From assembly GCA_038405435.1 (NCBI GenBank), contig JBBYHZ010000007.1: a stretch of DNA of 64,000 bases; one strand, given 5' to 3'. Source of the DNA: Dryocola clanedunensis_A (GTDB lineage Bacteria; Pseudomonadota; Gammaproteobacteria; Enterobacterales; Enterobacteriaceae). Each line of letters begins with the position of its first letter. Within the stretch, counting starts at the first letter, position 1. Both the position numbers and the translations under genes were made by a program. The notes under the pieces are model-generated. The model was given only the letters and a program-made list of their open reading frames with translations. It was not told the origin of the DNA and made no database searches. This document shows positions 35,781-45,452 of the stretch, piece after piece.

Positions 35781-37148
35781 TCAGGCTTTTTCGCGAACCA
35801 GCAGCGTGGTCAGCACAAACGACAGCACCAGCGCCAGCGCCACGCCCATCAGCGCAAAGATAAAGTACGGGCCGATGTAGGCAGGCAGGCTGAAAATGCT
35901 CGACAGGATGTAGCCATACAGCCGCACGCCGAAGAAAGCGATAAACGCGGAGGCCAGCGAGCTTGCGACGGTCGCCGCGATAAGCGCCTTTTTATACCGG
36001 GTCAGCACGCCGAACAGCGCAGGTTCCGTAATCCCCAGCAGCGCGGAAATCCCCGCCGACAGCACCACCGAGCGATCCTGCCGGGATGCCGTCTGCCGCC
36101 AGATGGCGAACGTCGCCCCGGCAATCGCCATGTTGGCCATAAACATCATCGGCATCAGCATGTCGTAGCCGCGGTCGGTGAAGTTTTGCAGCGCAACGGG
36201 CGTCATCGCGTGGTGCATGCCCGTCAGAATGGCGATTGGCCGTATGGCTCCGACAACCAGCCCCGCGAAGCTTGCCGACACGCCAAATAATCCTTCGATA
36301 AACCAGGCCAGGCCTTTCCCCAGCCAGATCCCCACCGGGCCGATAACCACCAGCGCCACCAGGGCCGCCAGGAAGAGCGTAAGCGTCGGCGTAAATACCG
36401 TTTTCAGCACGTCCGGCATGATGCTGTCCACCCAGCGATGGATATAGCTGAGCGCCAGCACCGAGAAGATCACCGGGATCACGCTTGAGGCATAGTTAAA
36501 GACCGAAACGGGGATCACGTTCAGAAAATAGAAGGCGTCGACGGCATCCGGCGCGTGCCCCGCCAGCGCTTTGGCGGCCTCGATCAAAGAGGGATACATA
36601 AAGCAGGCGGCAACCGCGGCGGCCAGATATTCGTTGGTTTTAAAAATACGCGCCGCCGAGATGGCCAGGAAGAACGGCAGGAAGTAGAACACGCCGCTGG
36701 CGATCAGATCGATGACGATCACCGTGTCGCTTTTGGCCGAAATGATTTTCAGCGCCACCAGCCCTGCCAGCAGCCCTTTGATCATCCCCGCACCGGCGAT
36801 GGCGGGAACGATTGGGCCAAAGACGCCGGACACCGTATCCATAAACAGCGAAACCAGGCTTTTACGCTCCTGCTTTCGTTCGCCGGTCGCAGGCTGCGCC
36901 GACGGCCCCAGCGCGGCGGTTAGCTGCTCGTACCAGCTGTTGACCTTCGGGCCGATGATTATCTGAAACTGATCGCTCTGGATCTGCGCGCCTAATATCC
37001 CCGGCAGCTTTTTTATTTCCGGCTGGTCGATTTTGCTTTCGTCGATGACGTCGAAACGCAGGCGCGTCATGCAGTGCCAGACTTTATTAATATTATCGGC
37101 GCCGCCCACCAGGCGAATAATATTATTGATGGCCTCTACGGTCCCCAT
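35781..37148 (-). CDS. PTS sugar permease, EIIBC, glucose/sucrose superfamily
   Basis: This 455-residue protein has an N-terminal EIIB domain with the phosphorylated cysteine C26 in WHCMTRLRF and a C-terminal EIIC domain with about ten helices and the GITEPALFG motif. There is no EIIA domain, so it would borrow one, such as Crr (EIIA-Glc). It is of the trehalose/beta-glucoside/sucrose type; the sugar is not known. The start at 37148 (MGTVEAINNII) has GGAGT upstream; a longer in-frame reading to 37253 is not supported. It is divergent from the enolase-family gene. Confidence 0.9.
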   Translation of the reverse strand: MGTVEAINNIIRLVGGADNINKVWHCMTRLRFDVIDESKIDQPEIKKLPGILGAQIQSDQFQIIIGPKVNSWYEQLTAALGPSAQPATGERKQERKSLVSLFMDTVSGVFGPIVPAIAGAGMIKGLLAGLVALKIISAKSDTVIVIDLIASGVFYFLPFFLAISAARIFKTNEYLAAAVAACFMYPSLIEAAKALAGHAPDAVDAFYFLNVIPVSVFNYASSVIPVIFSVLALSYIHRWVDSIMPDVLKTVFTPTLTLFLAALVALVVIGPVGIWLGKGLAWFIEGLFGVSASFAGLVVGAIRPIAILTGMHHAMTPVALQNFTDRGYDMLMPMMFMANMAIAGATFAIWRQTASRQDRSVVLSAGISALLGITEPALFGVLTRYKKALIAATVASSLASAFIAFFGVRLYGYILSSIFSLPAYIGPYFIFALMGVALALVLSFVLTTLLVREKA

Positions 37149-37445
37149 GAATGACTCCGATTGTCTTATTGTTATGTTTGCAGGATTTGATGGTAGAGAA
37201 AGCCGGATGACAAAACAAACCAATGAAATATGACACCCATCACACAACGCCATACCAAAAGCATCACATCGCTATAAAATGCCAAATTGGTCTGGTTTTA
37301 TCCACAAATCAAAAGCTATTCCTGACCAATAAAAATTAATAAAAAAAGCGGTTTACCCGGGCCTGAAAATAGGGCGATAGTAATTAACAGAACTTTGTTT
37401 ACGCTTAGAAACCGGTCGAAAATTTCCGACCCGTGGAGTTGTCTC

Positions 37446-38645
37446 GTGTTGCCTACGCTAATCGAAAATATCGAATGTTTTATTACCAAACCTGACCGCC
37501 ACAACCTCGTCACCGTGCGGGTGACCACCAATAAAGGCGTGACGGGCCACGGCTGCGCCACCTTCCAGCAGCGTCCGCTGGCGGTAAAAACCATGGTCGA
37601 TGAGTACCTGAAACCCCTGCTCGTCGGACGGGATGCTAACCACATCGAAGACCTGTGGCAGATGATGACGGTCAACGCCTACTGGCGCAACGGTCCGGTA
37701 ATCAACAACGCCATCGCCGGGGTGGACATGGCCCTGTGGGATATCAAGGGGCAGCTGGCGGATATGCCGCTCTATCAGCTGCTGGGGGGCAAGTCTAAAG
37801 ACGCTATCGCGGTTTACAGCCATGCCGCCAGCGAAACGCTGGACGGGCTGTATGTTGAGGTCGACAGGCTGCTGGCGCAGGGCTATCGCTACATTCGCTG
37901 CCAGCTCGGCTTCTACGGCGGTACGCCGCAGGGGCTGCACGCGACTAAGAACCCAACGCCCGGCGCCTACTACGATCAGGACGAGTACATGGCCAATACC
38001 GTCGCCATGTTTAAGGCGCTGCGCGAAAAGTACGGTAACCAGTTTCACATCCTGCATGACGTTCACGAGCGGCTATTCCCCCAGCAGGCGATAAGCCTTG
38101 CCAGACAGCTGGAACCTTACCAGCCGTGGTTTATCGAGGATATTCTGCCGCCGCAGCAAAGCGCCTGGCTCGAACAGCTTCGCGCCCAGTCCTGCGTGCC
38201 GCTGGCTATGGGCGAGCTGTTCAACAACCCGGCGGAATGGCACGATCTGATAGTTAACCGCCGCATCGACTTTATCCGCTGCCATATCTCGCAGATTGGC
38301 GGTATTACCCCGGCGTTAAAACTGGCGGTGCTCTGCCAGGCGTTCGGCGTGCGTCTTGCCTGGCACGGGCCGCCGGACATGACGCCGATTGCCGTCGCGG
38401 TGAACACGCATCTGAATATTCACCTGCACAACGCGGCGATTCAGGAGTTTATCCCCACCGGGCCGAATACCCGGGCCGTGTTCCCCGGCAGCCCTGAAGC
38501 GGAACAGGGCTATATGTACCCCATCGAAAAACCGGGAATTGGCGTCGGGTTTGACCAGCCGCAGGCGGAACGCTTCCCCGTGGTCTACCGACCGCACGAG
38601 TGGACCCAGAGCCGCCTGCCCAACGGGGCGATTCACACCCCCTGA
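37446..38645 (+). CDS. Enolase-superfamily sugar-acid dehydratase (RspA / mannonate dehydratase-like)
   Basis: This 399-residue protein resembles E. coli RspA along its length, for example in YWRNGPVINNAIAGVDMALW and MPLYQLLGGKS. Metal ligands of the family are visible in ILHDVHER, FIEDILPP and AMGELFN. Many such proteins dehydrate mannonate or gluconate slowly or have lost activity, so the reaction is uncertain. I chose GTG at 37446 because GGAG lies 8 bases upstream; an ATG at 37395 would add 17 residues with no similarity. Its 3' end overlaps the convergent GntR gene by 13 bp. Confidence 0.85.
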   Translation: MLPTLIENIECFITKPDRHNLVTVRVTTNKGVTGHGCATFQQRPLAVKTMVDEYLKPLLVGRDANHIEDLWQMMTVNAYWRNGPVINNAIAGVDMALWDIKGQLADMPLYQLLGGKSKDAIAVYSHAASETLDGLYVEVDRLLAQGYRYIRCQLGFYGGTPQGLHATKNPTPGAYYDQDEYMANTVAMFKALREKYGNQFHILHDVHERLFPQQAISLARQLEPYQPWFIEDILPPQQSAWLEQLRAQSCVPLAMGELFNNPAEWHDLIVNRRIDFIRCHISQIGGITPALKLAVLCQAFGVRLAWHGPPDMTPIAVAVNTHLNIHLHNAAIQEFIPTGPNTRAVFPGSPEAEQGYMYPIEKPGIGVGFDQPQAERFPVVYRPHEWTQSRLPNGAIHTP

Positions 38646-39355
38646 GCGCCTTTGCGAAAGGCCAGGTTGTCGTGATTGAAAGGCGTGATGTAGGTGCAGG
38701 AATAGTTAATATCAACGATTTCGCTGATCTCAAACACGCGCCCGCCTTCAAGGATGCCCCGGTTGATGATGCGCATCGCCGGGATATTCTTTTTGCACTC
38801 CAGCAGCGCCGCCTGTTCTTTATTGACGGTGACTGCCTGATAGCTGGTCAGCAGATGTGAAATAAGGTAGCCCTTGCTCAGAACATACTGCTGAATAGAC
38901 CGCTCGATAACCTGCTGACTGAGATCGGGAAAGTCCTTCACCGGCAGGCGGGATATTTCAATCTGCACTTTCTGGTTATCCACCAGCCGCAGCCGGCAAA
39001 ACTGCCAGATATAGTCATCCTCCTGCAGCCCAAATACCTGCTGCTCCTCCCGGTCGGGCAATTTTTTATGCAGGTTGACCATCTTAAAAGCAATCTGGTC
39101 AAAGCGCTTCTCGGTAATTGAGTTGTAAACCAGAGGATTATTCCGCGCCTGCTGGTTAATCCAGATCCCCGAGCCCTGAATAATATCCACCACGCCAATA
39201 CTCACCAGCCTGTCCAGCGCCTGGCGAATGGTGAAGCGGGAAACGCCATAAATTTCAGCGAGCTGCCTTTCAGGCGGCAGCTTATTTAACGCCTGGCCGC
39301 TGCGCTGATAAATTTTACTGAGCAGATCCTGGGTCACAAACTCACTTTTCTTCAT
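38633..39355 (-). CDS. GntR-family regulator with UTRA domain
   Basis: This 240-residue protein has an N-terminal winged HTH at about 8-70 (LPPERQLAEIYGVSRFTIRQALDRLVSIG) and a C-terminal UTRA ligand-binding domain of the HutC subfamily. Such regulators usually sense a sugar phosphate. Its position suggests that it controls the divergent PTS and dehydratase genes. It is convergent with, and overlaps, the dehydratase gene. Confidence 0.88.
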   Translation of the reverse strand: MKKSEFVTQDLLSKIYQRSGQALNKLPPERQLAEIYGVSRFTIRQALDRLVSIGVVDIIQGSGIWINQQARNNPLVYNSITEKRFDQIAFKMVNLHKKLPDREEQQVFGLQEDDYIWQFCRLRLVDNQKVQIEISRLPVKDFPDLSQQVIERSIQQYVLSKGYLISHLLTSYQAVTVNKEQAALLECKKNIPAMRIINRGILEGGRVFEISEIVDINYSCTYITPFNHDNLAFRKGAQGV

Positions 39356-39491
39356 GGCCTTCTCAATTCACGCTTTCCACGACTTTCCTTTGCGGTGAAA
39401 CATATCATCCGCCCCAGGGCTGGGCTAGACTTAGCCTGAATATTAAAAACCATTATAAAAACCAAGCCTTTTTATTCGGACTACACAATCG

Positions 39492-41060
39492 ATGGCAAAC
39501 AGAAAACTGGTCGGCCTGGTTAACGGCGTGCTGATCCTCGCGGTATTGCTCCCTATTCTGCTGAGTATTTACCTCGCCCATTATAAGGCAAACCAGCTCT
39601 TTCACGCGGAGCTGGACGATTTCGCCGCCCGCGCGCTGGTTCGCACCAGCCGGGTTATCGCTCAGTCTACCGACGCCGTCGAAGAGATAAACAAGGGCAA
39701 TGATTCAACCTGCTCCCATGCCCACGTGCAGGCTATGCGTCGCGTGGCGCTGAACTATCGCTATATTCAGGAAATCCTGTTCGAAAAAGACGGTCATATC
39801 CAGTGCTCCTCATTCCAGGAGTTCAGCGACGGCGAGTATATCGGCGACCCGGATAAGGTCGGCAGAGGGGGGTTCAGCGCCTGGTATACCAACAATACCG
39901 ATCTGGGCTTCAAACGTACGATGATCTACATCGGCAAGCCGCCCCACATTGCGGCCATCGATCCTGGCTCTTTTATCGACGTGATCCCCTACGGCGGCCA
40001 GACGATGAATATCGCCATGATCGGCCTGAACAGCAATCAGGTGATTGCCAGCAGCCTCCCCCTTCACCCGAACGCGTGGGCGACGCAAATAAAGAAGGGC
40101 GTGCGGAGCTATGAATATCAGGGCTCGGCCTATTTTATTCGCCGCGAGGAGAATCTGGGCCTGGCTATGGTTACCTGGGCGCCGCTGGCTCCCCTGCGCC
40201 AGGGCTGGTATGAACAGCTGCTAATCTGGCTGCCCATTGGCGTAGGGTTTAGCCTGGCCGCGGGGCTGTTTATCACCCGCCTGTTGCGGCGACTGCAGTC
40301 GCCCCAGGCACGTATTGCAGATGCCATTAAACACGATGAATTTTCCGTGGAGTACCAGCCGATTGTGGCGCTGCAGACCGGTGAATGCGTGGGGGCAGAA
40401 ATTCTGCTGCGCTGGCAGTTGCCCGACGGCAGCTGGCTGAGCCCGGACGTTTTCATCCCGCTGGCCGAGGAGACGGGCCTGATTACCACCCTCACCGAAC
40501 AGGTCATTGATAAGCTGTTTTCTGAAATGGGGAACTGGCTTCACGCCCATCCGGGCCATCATATCTCCCTGAATCTTGCTCCCTGCGACGTGCGCAGCAA
40601 TCGCGTTCTGACCGTCATCCGCCCCTATCTGGCCAGATATTTCATCAGGCCGCAGCAAATTGCCTTTGAGATAACCGAGCGTGGCTTCTCCGATCCTAAG
40701 CTCACGGCGCCCGTTATCGAGCAGTTCCGCCAGGCCGGGCACCCAATTTATATCGATGATTTCGGGACGGGCTACTCCAGCCTGAGCTATGTTCAGGACC
40801 TGAACGTCGACGTGCTGAAAATCGACAAGTCCTTCGTTGACGCGCTGGAGTACAAAAAGGTGACGCCGTACATCATCGAGATGGCAAAAATGCTCAGTAT
40901 CGCAATGGTGGCCGAAGGCATTGAGACGCCGGGCCAGGCCGCATGGCTGCGCCAGCAGGGCGTACAGTTCGGCCAGGGCTGGCTCTACAGCAGGGCGCTG
41001 CCGAAAGAAGAGTTTATCGAGTGGGTAAGCCGCAATCACGCCCCTGCCGACGAGGCGTAA
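39492..41060 (+). CDS. pdeB: Cyclic-di-GMP phosphodiesterase PdeB (CSS-motif sensor plus EAL)
   Basis: This is an inner-membrane enzyme degrading c-di-GMP to pGpG. The 522 residues (E. coli PdeB/YlaB 516) begin with a membrane helix, then a periplasmic CSS domain with cysteines in DSTCSHAH and IQCSSF (redox-sensed by DsbA/DsbB in the family), a second helix at about 245-265 and a cytoplasmic EAL domain. The EAL signature reads E-I-L (E303 in GAEILLRW); DDFGTGYSS and LKIDKSFV are intact. The position matches E. coli ylaB. Confidence 0.93.
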   Translation: MANRKLVGLVNGVLILAVLLPILLSIYLAHYKANQLFHAELDDFAARALVRTSRVIAQSTDAVEEINKGNDSTCSHAHVQAMRRVALNYRYIQEILFEKDGHIQCSSFQEFSDGEYIGDPDKVGRGGFSAWYTNNTDLGFKRTMIYIGKPPHIAAIDPGSFIDVIPYGGQTMNIAMIGLNSNQVIASSLPLHPNAWATQIKKGVRSYEYQGSAYFIRREENLGLAMVTWAPLAPLRQGWYEQLLIWLPIGVGFSLAAGLFITRLLRRLQSPQARIADAIKHDEFSVEYQPIVALQTGECVGAEILLRWQLPDGSWLSPDVFIPLAEETGLITTLTEQVIDKLFSEMGNWLHAHPGHHISLNLAPCDVRSNRVLTVIRPYLARYFIRPQQIAFEITERGFSDPKLTAPVIEQFRQAGHPIYIDDFGTGYSSLSYVQDLNVDVLKIDKSFVDALEYKKVTPYIIEMAKMLSIAMVAEGIETPGQAAWLRQQGVQFGQGWLYSRALPKEEFIEWVSRNHAPADEA

Positions 41061-41066
41061 ACGGCT

Positions 41067-42584
41067 TCACTTCACGCCCAGCCGCTTTGCCAGCCGGTGA
41101 AGGTTCGCAACGTCAAGCTGAAGCTGGCGGGCGGCCGCCGCCCAGCTGCTGCCGTTAGCCGCCAGCGTCTGAACAATCACCCGGCGCTGAAACTCATCCG
41201 TTGCCTGACGTAAGTTATCCACGCCAGGAGTCAGATCTGCCGCTGCGGCAGGCATCGTTTGCGGCACCACTTCCGCCAGTTGAAAATGCTGGGGTTCCAG
41301 CACCAGCTCGCCTGCCGGATGCCCTGCCCGCGCAAGCACAATGGCGCGGTAAATAGCATGTTCCAGCTCGCGGATATTGCCCGGCCAGTCATAGCGATGA
41401 AGCAGCTCACGTGCGCCAGCGCTCAGCACAACCTGTTTCAGCCCCATTTTCGCCCGGCTCTGCTCGCAGAAAAATCCCGCCAGCAGCGTGATGTCGTCCC
41501 CCCGCTCGCGCAGAGCAGGCACATGCAGCGGAAAGACGCTCAGGCGATGAAAGAGATCGGCGCGAAACTCCCCGGCGAGCACCTGCTGCTTAAGATCCCG
41601 GTTGGTTGCCGCCAGCACGCGCACGTTCACCCGCTGGCTGCTGTCATCGCCCACGCGCTGGATATCGCCGTACTGTAAAACCCGCAGCAGCTTCGCCTGC
41701 AGCGTCAGCGGCAGCTCGCCAATCTCATCCAGAAAGAGCGTACCGTTATCCGCCATCTCAAACTTACCGGTACGATGGTGAATGGCACCGGTAAACGCGC
41801 CTTTAACGTGTCCGAACAGCTCGCTTTCCGCCACGCTCTCCGGCAGGGCCGCACAGTTCAGATAAACCAGCGGGTTTGCCGCCCGCGCCGAGCCGCTGTG
41901 GATAGCCCGCGCCACCAGCTCCTTCCCGACGCCCGTCTCGCCGGTGATCAGCACGTTCAGATCCGATCCCGCCACGATCTCGATCTCTTTTTTAAGCTGC
42001 TCAATGCCAGCCGATAAGCCGACCATCTCGCCGCCGTCATTTTTTCTGGCCGCTGGCACGACGGCCGCCGCTGGCGTCTGGTTTTCCAGCTGTTCCATCA
42101 GCAAGGCGGTGTTCAGCGCCCCGGCGACCAGCGCCCCCACCAGCCGCAGCTCTTCATCACTAAAGCTGTCGAACTGCAGCGGGTTCATGCCGTCCACGGT
42201 GAGCGCGCCAATCAGATTCTGATCGGCAAACAGCGGCAGCCCGAGGCAGGCATGAACCTTCAGGTCGCTGTGCTGGGGGATAAGCCCGTCATACGGGTCG
42301 GGCAGCTCGCTGTCCGCCGGGAAGCGCACCACGTCCCCCGCCCGGGCAATGGCCTCGAGCCGCGGATGCGCGTCAAGGGCAAAGCGCCGCCCCAGAACAT
42401 CCTGCGCCAGGCCGTCAATCGCCAGCGGGCAAAACTGCCGATCCTCGTAGCGCAGCAGCGCCGTGGCGTCGCTCCCCAGCAGCTGACGCAGCGTGCGGAT
42501 CAGGCGGGCGAACCGATCGGGGTGGGCAATCCCGCTTTGCAGGTCGATGGCGATGCTGGCAAGAGAGGTGATGGACAGGCTCAT
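41067..42584 (-). CDS. norR: Nitric-oxide-responsive sigma-54 activator NorR
   Basis: NorR senses NO through a mononuclear iron in its GAF domain and activates norVW. The 505 residues (E. coli 504) comprise GAF (about 20-170), AAA+ with Walker A GETGVGKE and the sigma-54 loop GAFTGA, and a C-terminal Fis-type HTH (NLHRLAKRLG). I chose ATG 42584 because AGGAG lies 6 bases upstream; an in-frame start at 42602 is weaker. It is divergent from norV. The locus is not at this position in E. coli K-12. Confidence 0.95.
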   Translation of the reverse strand: MSLSITSLASIAIDLQSGIAHPDRFARLIRTLRQLLGSDATALLRYEDRQFCPLAIDGLAQDVLGRRFALDAHPRLEAIARAGDVVRFPADSELPDPYDGLIPQHSDLKVHACLGLPLFADQNLIGALTVDGMNPLQFDSFSDEELRLVGALVAGALNTALLMEQLENQTPAAAVVPAARKNDGGEMVGLSAGIEQLKKEIEIVAGSDLNVLITGETGVGKELVARAIHSGSARAANPLVYLNCAALPESVAESELFGHVKGAFTGAIHHRTGKFEMADNGTLFLDEIGELPLTLQAKLLRVLQYGDIQRVGDDSSQRVNVRVLAATNRDLKQQVLAGEFRADLFHRLSVFPLHVPALRERGDDITLLAGFFCEQSRAKMGLKQVVLSAGARELLHRYDWPGNIRELEHAIYRAIVLARAGHPAGELVLEPQHFQLAEVVPQTMPAAAADLTPGVDNLRQATDEFQRRVIVQTLAANGSSWAAAARQLQLDVANLHRLAKRLGVK

Positions 42585-42626
42585 GGGCGGCTCCTTTAGC
42601 AAGAGCGTTCACCCTACGCCTGGACA

Positions 42627-42681
42627 GTCAAAATGACAATAACATTGTCATAAGGACCATTCCTCACATAGTCAAAATGAC
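42627..42681. promoter_or_regulatory. Three NorR enhancer sites
   Basis: Three GT-N7-AC sites lie in the norR-norV gap: GTCAAAATGAC at 42627-42637, GTCATAAGGAC at 42647-42657 and GTCAAAATGAC at 42671-42681. E. coli norVW also has three NorR sites upstream of its sigma-54 promoter. The outer two are identical and perfectly palindromic at the arms. Confidence 0.88.
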
Positions 42682-42735
42682 AATATCAGTAAGCGAAAAT
42701 TTTATAAATTGCATATTTATCAAAAAGATAAAAAC

Positions 42736-42750
42736 TGGCACGCAACTTGT
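42736..42750 (+). promoter_or_regulatory. Sigma-54 promoter of norVW
   Basis: TGGCACGCAACTTGT fits the -24/-12 consensus TGGCAC-N5-TTGC except that the final C of the -12 element is T. It lies 55-110 bp downstream of the three NorR sites and 62 bp before the norV start. The AT-rich tract between them (about 42698-42732) could hold an IHF site. Confidence 0.8.
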
Positions 42751-42811
42751 AATAAGAACCTCACGTAGCCCGCTTTCGGGTGATGAATATTAATCAAACT
42801 ACGAGGTTCCT

Positions 42812-44251
42812 ATGGCCATTCAGGTTAAAAACAACATTCATTGGGTTGGGCAACGTGACTGGGAAGTACGCGATTTTCACGGTACCGAATATAAAACGCT
42901 GAAGGGCAGCAGCTACAACAGCTACCTGATCCGTGAAGAAAAAACCGTGCTTATCGATACCGTCGATCACAAATTTAGCCGTGAGTTTGTGCAAAACCTG
43001 GCAGGCGAAATTGATTTGAATACGCTCGACTACATCATTATCAACCACGCCGAAGAGGATCACGCGGGCGCGCTGACCGAGCTCATGTCCCGCATTCCGA
43101 ATACGCCAATTTACTGTACCGCTAACGGCGTGGACTCCATCAACGGCCACCACCACCATCCGGAATGGAATTTTCATATCGTCAAAACCGGCGACAGCCT
43201 GGACATCGGCAACGGCAAGCAGCTGATCTTTGTGGAAACGCCAATGCTCCACTGGCCCGACAGTATGATGACCTATATGACCGGCGACGCGGTCCTGTTC
43301 AGCAACGACGCCTTCGGCCAGCACTACTGCGACGAGCATCTGTTTAACGATGAGGTCGATCAAACAGAGCTGTTCGAGCAGTGCCAGCGCTACTACGCCA
43401 ACATCCTCACGCCGTTCAGCCGCCTGGTGACGCCGAAAATCACCGAGATCCTCGGCTTCAACCTGCCGGTGGAGATGATTGCCACCTCCCACGGCGTGGT
43501 GTGGCGCGATAACCCAACGCAGATCGTCGAGCTTTATCTGAAATGGGCCGCCGACTATCAGGAAGATCGCATCACGATTTTCTACGACACCATGTCCAAC
43601 AACACTCGCATGATGGCTGACGCCATCGCGCAGGGGATCGCTGAAGCCGACCCGCGTGTGGCGGTGAAGATCTTTAACGTCGCCCGCCATGACAAAAATG
43701 AAATCCTGACCAACGTGTTCCGCTCCAAAGGGGTACTGGCCGGGACGTCCACCATGAATAACGTGATGATGCCGAAAATTGCGGGCCTGGTTGAAGAGCT
43801 GACGGGCCTGCGCTTTCGCAATAAGCGCGCCAGCGCCTTCGGCTCCCACGGCTGGAGCGGCGGCGCGGTAGACCGTCTTTCCACGCGCTTACAGGATGCC
43901 GGGTTTGAAATGTCGCTGAGCCTGAAGGCGAAATGGCGTCCGGATATCGACGCGCTGGCGCTGTGCCGTGAACACGGGCGTGAAATTGCCCGTCAGTGGG
44001 CTACCACTCCCCTGCCTGCCCAGGCTGCTGTCGCTGAGCAGAATACCGTAGAAGAAGTCAAAACCTGCGCCGATCTCGGCCCGCGCATGCAGTGCAGCGT
44101 TTGCCAGTGGATCTATGACCCAGCGACCGGTGAACCGATGCAGGACGTCCAGCCCGGCACGGCCTGGCGCGACGTGCCGGACACCTTCCTCTGCCCGGAA
44201 TGCTCGCTGGGGAAAGACGTTTTTGACGAACTGGCAACGGAGGCAAAATGA
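42812..44251 (+). CDS. norV: Anaerobic nitric oxide reductase flavorubredoxin
   Basis: NorV reduces NO to N2O anaerobically. The 479 residues equal E. coli NorV. The N-terminal di-iron metallo-beta-lactamase domain has HAEEDHAGAL, the flavodoxin domain begins ITIFYDTMSNNTRMMADAI, and the C-terminal rubredoxin holds two CxxC sites (CSVCQWIYD and CPECSLG). Electrons come from NorW, whose gene overlaps by 4 bases. GAGG precedes the ATG. Confidence 0.97.
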   Translation: MAIQVKNNIHWVGQRDWEVRDFHGTEYKTLKGSSYNSYLIREEKTVLIDTVDHKFSREFVQNLAGEIDLNTLDYIIINHAEEDHAGALTELMSRIPNTPIYCTANGVDSINGHHHHPEWNFHIVKTGDSLDIGNGKQLIFVETPMLHWPDSMMTYMTGDAVLFSNDAFGQHYCDEHLFNDEVDQTELFEQCQRYYANILTPFSRLVTPKITEILGFNLPVEMIATSHGVVWRDNPTQIVELYLKWAADYQEDRITIFYDTMSNNTRMMADAIAQGIAEADPRVAVKIFNVARHDKNEILTNVFRSKGVLAGTSTMNNVMMPKIAGLVEELTGLRFRNKRASAFGSHGWSGGAVDRLSTRLQDAGFEMSLSLKAKWRPDIDALALCREHGREIARQWATTPLPAQAAVAEQNTVEEVKTCADLGPRMQCSVCQWIYDPATGEPMQDVQPGTAWRDVPDTFLCPECSLGKDVFDELATEAK

Positions 44252-45381
44252 GCGCGGGCATCGTCATTATCGGCTCGGGCTTTGCGGCCCGCCAGCTGGT
44301 CAAGAACATCCGTAAGTACGACGGGGAAATCCCCATCCGCATGATTGCGGCGGACAGCATGGACGAATACAACAAGCCCGACCTGAGCCACGTTATCAGC
44401 CTTGGCCAGCGGGCCGGGGAGATGAGCAGGCAGCGCGCCGGGGAGTTTGCCGAACAGTACAATCTCAGGCTCCATCCCCACAGCTGGGTTTCGCAGATTG
44501 ATACTTCTACCCGCACGGTAACCTGCGGCGAACAGGCGTGGCCGTACGACAGGCTGGTGCTGGCGACAGGGGCCAGCGCCCTGCTCCCGCCTGTTCCGGG
44601 CCGCGAACTGCTGCTGACGCTAAACAGCCAGCAGGAGTACCAGGCGAACGAATCCGTGCTGCGCGACGCCCGGCGGGTGATGATTCTGGGCGGCGGACTG
44701 ATCGGCAGCGAACTGGCAATGGATTTTTGCCGGGCGGGCAAGCAGGTCACGGTGGTGGACAATGCCGCCAGCCTGCTGGCCTCGCTTATCCCGGCGGAGG
44801 TGGCCGGCCGGCTGCAGCAGCGGCTGAATCAGATGGGCGTTGAGCTGCTGCTGAATCAGCGCCTGGCCTCGCTGTCCAGAACCGAAGAGGGAATGGAGGC
44901 GGTGCTGGAGAACGGACGAACCCTAAAAGCTGATGCCGTTATTGCGGCCATTGGCCTGCGTCCTGAACTGGGCCTGGCACAGCGTGCCGGGTTGAAGGTG
45001 AATCGCGGGATTCAGGTCGATCGGCAGTTAATGACGTCAGATCCGTACGTCTACGCGATAGGCGACTGCGCGGAGATCGACGGCAAAGTGCTGCCCTTCC
45101 TGCAGCCCATCCAGTTCAGCGCGATGACGCTGGCGAAAAATCTGCTGGGTGGCGCGGAAGCCGTGAAGCTGCCGGCCATGCTGGTCAAGGTCAAAACGCC
45201 AGAGATGCCTTTGCATCTGGCCGGAGAAACGCAGCGTGCCGATCTGTGCTGGCAGCTGAACGTCGAGCCGCAGGGGCTCATCGCGAAAGGCTTTGATGAA
45301 GCCAGCAGGCTGCGGGCATTTATAGTCAGCGAAGCCCATATGAAACAGGCGTTTGGGCTGCTGCGGGAGCTGGAGATTTAG
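44248..45381 (+). CDS. norW: NADH:flavorubredoxin reductase
   Basis: This FAD protein passes electrons from NADH to the rubredoxin domain of NorV. The 377 residues match E. coli NorW. The FAD-binding IIGSGFAARQLVKNIR, the NADH-binding ILGGGLIGSELAMDF and the ATG-type motif YAIGDCAEI are present. It is coupled to norV by an ATGA overlap. After the stop codon the paired structured elements begin within 75 bp. Confidence 0.96.
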   Translation: MSAGIVIIGSGFAARQLVKNIRKYDGEIPIRMIAADSMDEYNKPDLSHVISLGQRAGEMSRQRAGEFAEQYNLRLHPHSWVSQIDTSTRTVTCGEQAWPYDRLVLATGASALLPPVPGRELLLTLNSQQEYQANESVLRDARRVMILGGGLIGSELAMDFCRAGKQVTVVDNAASLLASLIPAEVAGRLQQRLNQMGVELLLNQRLASLSRTEEGMEAVLENGRTLKADAVIAAIGLRPELGLAQRAGLKVNRGIQVDRQLMTSDPYVYAIGDCAEIDGKVLPFLQPIQFSAMTLAKNLLGGAEAVKLPAMLVKVKTPEMPLHLAGETQRADLCWQLNVEPQGLIAKGFDEASRLRAFIVSEAHMKQAFGLLRELEI

Positions 45382-45452
45382 CTCCGGGCCCCTCTCCCTT
45401 GAGGGATGTCGCTTATTCAGATATTTGAAACAGTTACTGGCGAGATCGAGAA

